A stretch of DNA of 64,000 bases from Sarcodiotheca gaudichaudii (Eukaryota; Rhodophyta; Florideophyceae; Gigartinales; Solieriaceae), in the NCBI GenBank assembly GCA_032355985.1, contig JAUKVZ010000001.1, forward strand, positions 124,001-188,000, read 5' to 3'. Made by a program: the position numbers and the translations under genes. Under the pieces are notes generated by a model that was given only the letters and a program-made list of their open reading frames with translations, was not told the origin of the DNA and made no database searches. How positions within the stretch are numbered: the stretch's first letter is position 1; each line of letters begins with the position of its first letter. Shown one piece after another: positions 60,704-64,000 of the stretch.

Positions 60704-61630
60704 TCACGTCGCCAGCGCGATTGAATCCTTGACGCCCAGATTTGCGTAAATCTCGCGCGTCGCGTTGGAGCTGTTCAGCGTGTAGAAGTGGATGCCGCGC
60801 ACATCGTTGTCGAGCAGGTCGCGGCATTGCTCCGTCGCCCAGTGCACGCCGACGCGCCGGATGGCGTCCTTGACGCCGGCGCAGCGATCGATCGCCTTCA
60901 CAAGACTCGCCGGATATCGGGCGCCCAGCGCAAGCTCCGCCATGCGCTTCATGCCTGACGCCGAGGTCACGGGCATGATGCCGGCGAGGATCGGAACTTT
61001 GATGCCGGCGAGCTCGCAGCGCTCACGGAAGTCGTAGAAATCACGATTGTCGAAGAAGAGCTGCGTCGTGATCCAGTCGGCGCCTTCGTCAACCTTTTGC
61101 TTGAGATAGTCCATCTCCATCAATCGGTTGGGTGTCGCCGGGTGGCCCTCGGGAAAGCCTGCCACGCCGATGCCGAAGCCTCGGTTGTCCTTGAAATGCC
61201 GCCCGGCATGCCGCTCGCGCAGATCGCCGATGAATCGAACGAGATCCGCGGCATACCTGAACGAATCAAGCGTGCGATCGTGATTCGGCATATCGCGCGG
61301 AGGATCGCCTCCCAGCGCGAGAATGTTCTGAATGCCGGAAGCCGCATATCGCTCGAGAATGTCGTAGATCTCCGCTTCCGTGTGCCAGACGCACGTCAGA
61401 TGCGGGATGGGGATCAGCGATGTCTCACGCTTGATGCGCATGACAAGATCATGCGTGCGATCACGATCGCCGCCGCCGGCGCCGTACGTGATGCTTACGA
61501 ACGCCGGGCGAAGCTCCTCAAGCTCTCGCGTCGCCTGAAAGAGCCGCTCGGCGGCTTCATCTGTGTGCGGCGGGAAGAACTCGAATGAGAACGTCGTCTT
61601 GTAGCGATTGAAGATATCAGCGATATGCAT
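60704..61630 (-). CDS. metF: Methylenetetrahydrofolate reductase
   Basis: A 308-aa FAD enzyme reducing 5,10-methylene-THF to 5-methyl-THF for methionine synthesis. Signatures: TTFSFEFFPPHTDEAAERLF, FVSITYGAGGGDRDRTHDLV, IQNILALGGDPPRDMPNHDR and EGADWITTQLFFDNRDFYDF. It is the last gene of a - strand run with ahcY and the ArsR-methyltransferase gene. A strong hairpin lies directly before its ribosome site. The stop abuts that of mnmG. Confidence 0.96.
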   Translation of the reverse strand: MHIADIFNRYKTTFSFEFFPPHTDEAAERLFQATRELEELRPAFVSITYGAGGGDRDRTHDLVMRIKRETSLIPIPHLTCVWHTEAEIYDILERYAASGIQNILALGGDPPRDMPNHDRTLDSFRYAADLVRFIGDLRERHAGRHFKDNRGFGIGVAGFPEGHPATPNRLMEMDYLKQKVDEGADWITTQLFFDNRDFYDFRERCELAGIKVPILAGIMPVTSASGMKRMAELALGARYPASLVKAIDRCAGVKDAIRRVGVHWATEQCRDLLDNDVRGIHFYTLNSSNATREIYANLGVKDSIALAT

Positions 61631-61642
61631 GAATCAAACTCC

Positions 61643-61676
61643 TCTGCGCCCGGCCGTCCGATTGGCCGGGCGCAGA
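61643..61676 (-). promoter_or_regulatory. Perfect 13-bp stem-loop between ahcY and metF, next to the metF ribosome site
   Basis: On the + strand TCTGCGCCCGGCC, an 8-base loop (GTCCGATT), then GGCCGGGCGCAGA: a perfect GC-rich 13-bp inverted repeat. On the - strand its 3' arm ends in GCAGA, directly followed by GGAG and, eight bases on, the metF ATG. So the metF ribosome site (AGAGGAG) begins inside the stem. No T-run follows, so it is not a simple terminator. Confidence 0.75.
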
Positions 61677-61697
61677 AGAATGTTCGAGTGGATGGAT

Positions 61698-63203
61698 TCA
61701 GTAGCGATACTGATCAGGCTTGTAGGGGCCGTTGACGGGCACACCGATGTAATCAGCCTGGTCCTTCGAGAGTGTCGTCAGCTTCACGCCAAGCTTGTCG
61801 AGATGCAGCCGTGCGACCTTCTCGTCCAGATGCTTGGGCAGCGTGTAGACCTTCTTCTCGTACTGCTCATTGTTCTTCCAGAGCTCGATCTGGGCGATCG
61901 TCTGGTTCGTGAAGCTGTTGGACATCACGAAGGAGGGATGGCCAGTGGCGCAGCCAAGATTCAGCAGGCGACCTTCGGCGAGAACGATCACGCTGTGCTC
62001 TTCAACGCCGTTGGCCGGATCCGCCTTGAACTTGAACTCATCAACCTGCGGCTTGATGTTGATGTGCTCGACTTTGCCTTCCTTGATCATGCGATACAGG
62101 CCGGCCATGTCGATCTCGTTGTCGAAGTGACCGATGTTGCCGACGATCGCGTTGTGACGCATCTTGGCCATGTGCTCGGCCATGATGATGTCCTTGTTGC
62201 CGGTGGCCGTGACGAAGATGTCATAGTCCTCGGCGATGGCGTCTTCGATCGGCAGCACGGCGTAGCCGTCCATCGATGCCTGCAGCGCGCAGATCGGATC
62301 GATCTCGGTGACGCCGATGCGCGTCTTCTGGGCGGCCAGTGACTGAGCGCAGCCCTTGCCGACGTCGCCGTAGCCGCAGATCAGCGCCTTCTTGCCGGCG
62401 AGCATGACGTCCGTGGCGCGCATGATGCCGTCGACGAGCGAATGGCGGCAGCCGTAGACGTTGTCGAACTTGCTCTTCGTGACGGAGTCATTGACGTTGA
62501 TCGCGGGGAAGAGCAGCGTGCCGTCGCGCTCGGCCTGATAGAGGCGAAGCACACCGGTCGTCGTCTCTTCACTCACGCCGCGGATATGCGGAACCATGCG
62601 GCGCCAGAAGGACGGATCCTCCTGCACCTTCTCCTTCAGGACGGCGAGCACGCACTTGAACTCGGAGTTGTCCGTGGAGTTCGGATCCGGCAGCGTGCCG
62701 TCACGCTCAAAGGCCTCTTCGGCCTTGACGCCCTCGTGGATGAGCAGTGTCGCGTCGCCGCCGTCATCGACGATGATCGTCGGCCCGTTGGATCCATTGG
62801 CGTCCGCTTCAAAGGTCAGCGCCTGCAGCGTGCACCACCAGTATTCCTCGAGCGTTTCACCCTTCCACGCAAAGACGGGCACGCCATCCTGGCCTTCGCG
62901 GCCTTCGACGACGGCCGCGGCCGCGTGATCCTGCGTGCTGAAGATGTTGCACGAAGCCCAGCGCACATCCGCGCCGAGATCGACGAGCGTCTCGATGAGG
63001 ACGGCCGTCTGGATCGTCATGTGCAGTGAGCCCATGACCCGCGCGCCCTTGAGCGGCTTGGATGCGCCAAACTCCTCGCGGCAGGCGATCAGGCCGGGCA
63101 TCTCCACCTCGGCCAACTCAATCTCCTTGCGGCCATACGGGGCGAGGGAAAGATCCTTCACCTTGTGCGGCAGCACTTTGGGTTCCGTCGTCGCAGTCGT
63201 CAT
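61698..63203 (-). CDS. ahcY: S-adenosylhomocysteine hydrolase
   Basis: A 501-aa NAD-dependent enzyme splitting S-adenosylhomocysteine into adenosine and homocysteine. Family stretches: [60 protein letters not shown] and the NAD loop [20 protein letters not shown]; the end KPDQYRY is the usual C-terminus. A good AGGAAG ribosome site is present. It is cotranscribed with metF and probably with the ArsR-methyltransferase gene upstream. Confidence 0.97.
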   Translation of the reverse strand: MTTATTEPKVLPHKVKDLSLAPYGRKEIELAEVEMPGLIACREEFGASKPLKGARVMGSLHMTIQTAVLIETLVDLGADVRWASCNIFSTQDHAAAAVVEGREGQDGVPVFAWKGETLEEYWWCTLQALTFEADANGSNGPTIIVDDGGDATLLIHEGVKAEEAFERDGTLPDPNSTDNSEFKCVLAVLKEKVQEDPSFWRRMVPHIRGVSEETTTGVLRLYQAERDGTLLFPAINVNDSVTKSKFDNVYGCRHSLVDGIMRATDVMLAGKKALICGYGDVGKGCAQSLAAQKTRIGVTEIDPICALQASMDGYAVLPIEDAIAEDYDIFVTATGNKDIIMAEHMAKMRHNAIVGNIGHFDNEIDMAGLYRMIKEGKVEHINIKPQVDEFKFKADPANGVEEHSVIVLAEGRLLNLGCATGHPSFVMSNSFTNQTIAQIELWKNNEQYEKKVYTLPKHLDEKVARLHLDKLGVKLTTLSKDQADYIGVPVNGPYKPDQYRY

Positions 63204-63219
63204 TGATCTTCTTCCTTTG

Positions 63220-63242
63220 GGCGACGCGTGTGAAGCGTCGCC
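63220..63242 (-). promoter_or_regulatory. 8-bp stem-loop in the ahcY leader
   Basis: GGCGACGC, a 7-base loop and GCGTCGCC form a perfect stem whose end is 16 bases before the ahcY ATG, just ahead of the AGGAAG ribosome site. I could not match this leader to the SAH or SAM riboswitch consensus sequences I know. Confidence 0.5.
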
Positions 63243-63274
63243 GGTTTCAAGAGTTCGTCGTTCGTATCAGTGAT

Positions 63275-63290
63275 GGCGAGCCGTCTCGCC
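63275..63290 (-). other. 6-bp stem-loop after the ArsR-methyltransferase stop
   Basis: GGCGAG-CCGT-CTCGCC forms a tight hairpin with a tetraloop, starting nine bases after the methyltransferase stop on the - strand. No T-run follows. It may be an mRNA-stabilising end or part of a leader structure for ahcY. Confidence 0.4.
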
Positions 63291-63298
63291 GTTGAATG

Positions 63299-64000
63299 TC
63301 ATTTTTCGGGCGCGTGCGCCGTCGCGGCGAGCAATCCCGGTCCCTTTCCCTGCGCATCGCAGGGAAGATCCGTCACACGAGTATTCGTAAATCCCGCTTC
63401 TCTGAACATCTCCTCGAGGCCTGCCGCTTCAAAGCCGAGATGCTGATGGCCCATGGTGTTTCGATATTCCGTGCGATCATGTCGAGCCATATCGATGACC
63501 AGCGCCCGGCCGCCAGGTTTAAGAATGCGAGCCATTTCCTGAATCGCGCCCGTCGGTTCATCAAGATGATGCAACACCAGCACACACACCGCGGCGTCGA
63601 GTTCGGCATCGGGCAAAGGAAGCGATGTCAGATCGCCTGCGATGAATTCCACATTGCCGGCTCCGGCGAGCCGTTTGCGCGCCGCTTCGAGCATGGGATC
63701 GGACTGATCAACCGCGACGACACGCTTGACGAATGGCGCCAGCAATTCGGAGACGTTGCCCGTGCCGCAACCGAGGTCGGCGACGGCCCACGTCTCGGGA
63801 AGGAGCGCCGGCAGCGCCGTGGCCGTGAATGAAGAGCCGAAGAGTTCAGCCCGAATCGCATCCCACTCGCCGCTGATGCGACCGAAGTAGGAGAGACTGT
63901 CCGTCCGTCGATCCGCGAGCACGGCTCGCAGCCGGCGCGCATCTTCCGTCACGCGGGCGCCATCCTGAATCTCTTCACGAACACTCAGCCAGATCGCGCG
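63299..64000 (-). CDS. ArsR-type regulator fused to a SAM-dependent methyltransferase, C-terminal part (5' end outside window)
   Basis: The frame stays open to the right edge. A GTG at 63952 is possible, but the residues upstream of it (RAIWLSVREEIQDGAR) continue into the linker TEDARRLRAVLADRRTDSLS and YFGRISGEWDAIRAELFG. This matches, from memory, the junction of ArsR-methyltransferase fusion proteins, so the DNA-binding part should lie outside the window. The methyltransferase has motif I (VADLGCGTGNVSELLAPF), VVAVDQSDPMLEAARKRL and MARILKPGGRALVID. ArsR-type regulators are known to control the SAM cycle (SahR), and here the gene is upstream of ahcY and metF on the same strand. Confidence 0.82.
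   Translation of the reverse strand, partial: RAIWLSVREEIQDGARVTEDARRLRAVLADRRTDSLSYFGRISGEWDAIRAELFGSSFTATALPALLPETWAVADLGCGTGNVSELLAPFVKRVVAVDQSDPMLEAARKRLAGAGNVEFIAGDLTSLPLPDAELDAAVCVLVLHHLDEPTGAIQEMARILKPGGRALVIDMARHDRTEYRNTMGHQHLGFEAAGLEEMFREAGFTNTRVTDLPCDAQGKGPGLLAATAHAPEK

Noticed and set aside
63204-63298. SAH or SAM riboswitch before ahcY
   Set aside because: I compared the leader by eye with the conserved core of the SAH riboswitch and did not find it. Only two simple hairpins are supported.
1-64000. Mobile elements, CRISPR arrays, tRNA or rRNA genes
   Set aside because: I saw no transposase or integrase motifs, no spaced direct-repeat arrays and no cloverleaf or rRNA-like stretch; intergenic space is too small for most of them.

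Overview
The window is GC-rich, gene-dense chromosomal DNA from a flagellated bacterium. No gap between genes exceeds about 210 bases, and I see no tRNA, rRNA, insertion sequence, prophage or CRISPR array. Gene content and order suggest a Planctomycetota bacterium, perhaps of the Phycisphaerae type. Pointers are a DUF58/TgpA-like pair, a small CC...CPRC zinc-ribbon protein of a kind I associate with planctomycetes, a long flagellar locus with motAB, flbD and motE-like genes inside it, and a MurE with the meso-diaminopimelate DNPR motif. The assignment is inference, with no phylogenetic test behind it.

Layout. (1) 1-7013: end of a DUF58 gene, a membrane transglutaminase, a cyclodeaminase-like protein, a small zinc-ribbon protein, then three coupled genes (178-aa protein, lipoprotein, RDD membrane protein). 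(2) 7164-9695: a large membrane-anchored TPR protein. (3) 9740-38256: about 28 kb of flagellar genes on the + strand: flgN-like, an NtrB/NtrC-type kinase and regulator, flgB-flgC-fliE-fliF-fliG-fliH-fliI-fliJ-motE-fliK-flgD-(TIGR02530-like)-flgE-flbD-motA-motB-fliL-fliN-fliO-fliP-fliQ-fliR-flhB-flhA-flhF-flhG-(small membrane protein)-fliA. This covers export apparatus, basal body, hook, stator and regulators. fliM, the rod/ring genes flgFGHI and the filament genes are not in the window. (4) 38332-50813: folK, a secreted protein, a YdiJ-like FAD/Fe-S oxidoreductase, an M24 peptidase, murE-murF-mraY, a MATE exporter and a GNAT acetyltransferase. (5) 50810-56517 on the - strand: a ParA-type ATPase fused to an AMPK-beta/CBM48-like glycan-binding domain, a P-loop-less MinD-like partner, aroB and guaA. 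(6) 56623-60703 on the + strand: a small lipoprotein, an RsbW-like kinase, a STAS protein, an MlaE-type permease and mnmG. (7) 60704-64000 on the - strand: metF, ahcY and the 3' part of an ArsR-methyltransferase fusion gene, forming a methyl-cycle operon.

The most notable items are: the ParA-CBM48 fusion with its pseudo-MinD partner (possibly a cargo-positioning system for an alpha-glucan body); a near-consensus sigma-54 promoter almost on top of the flgB start codon, directly after a sigma-54 activator gene; perfect inverted repeats before fliA and before metF; the RsbW-STAS-MlaE trio lacking an MlaF ATPase; and the absence of fliM from its usual place next to an extended FliN.
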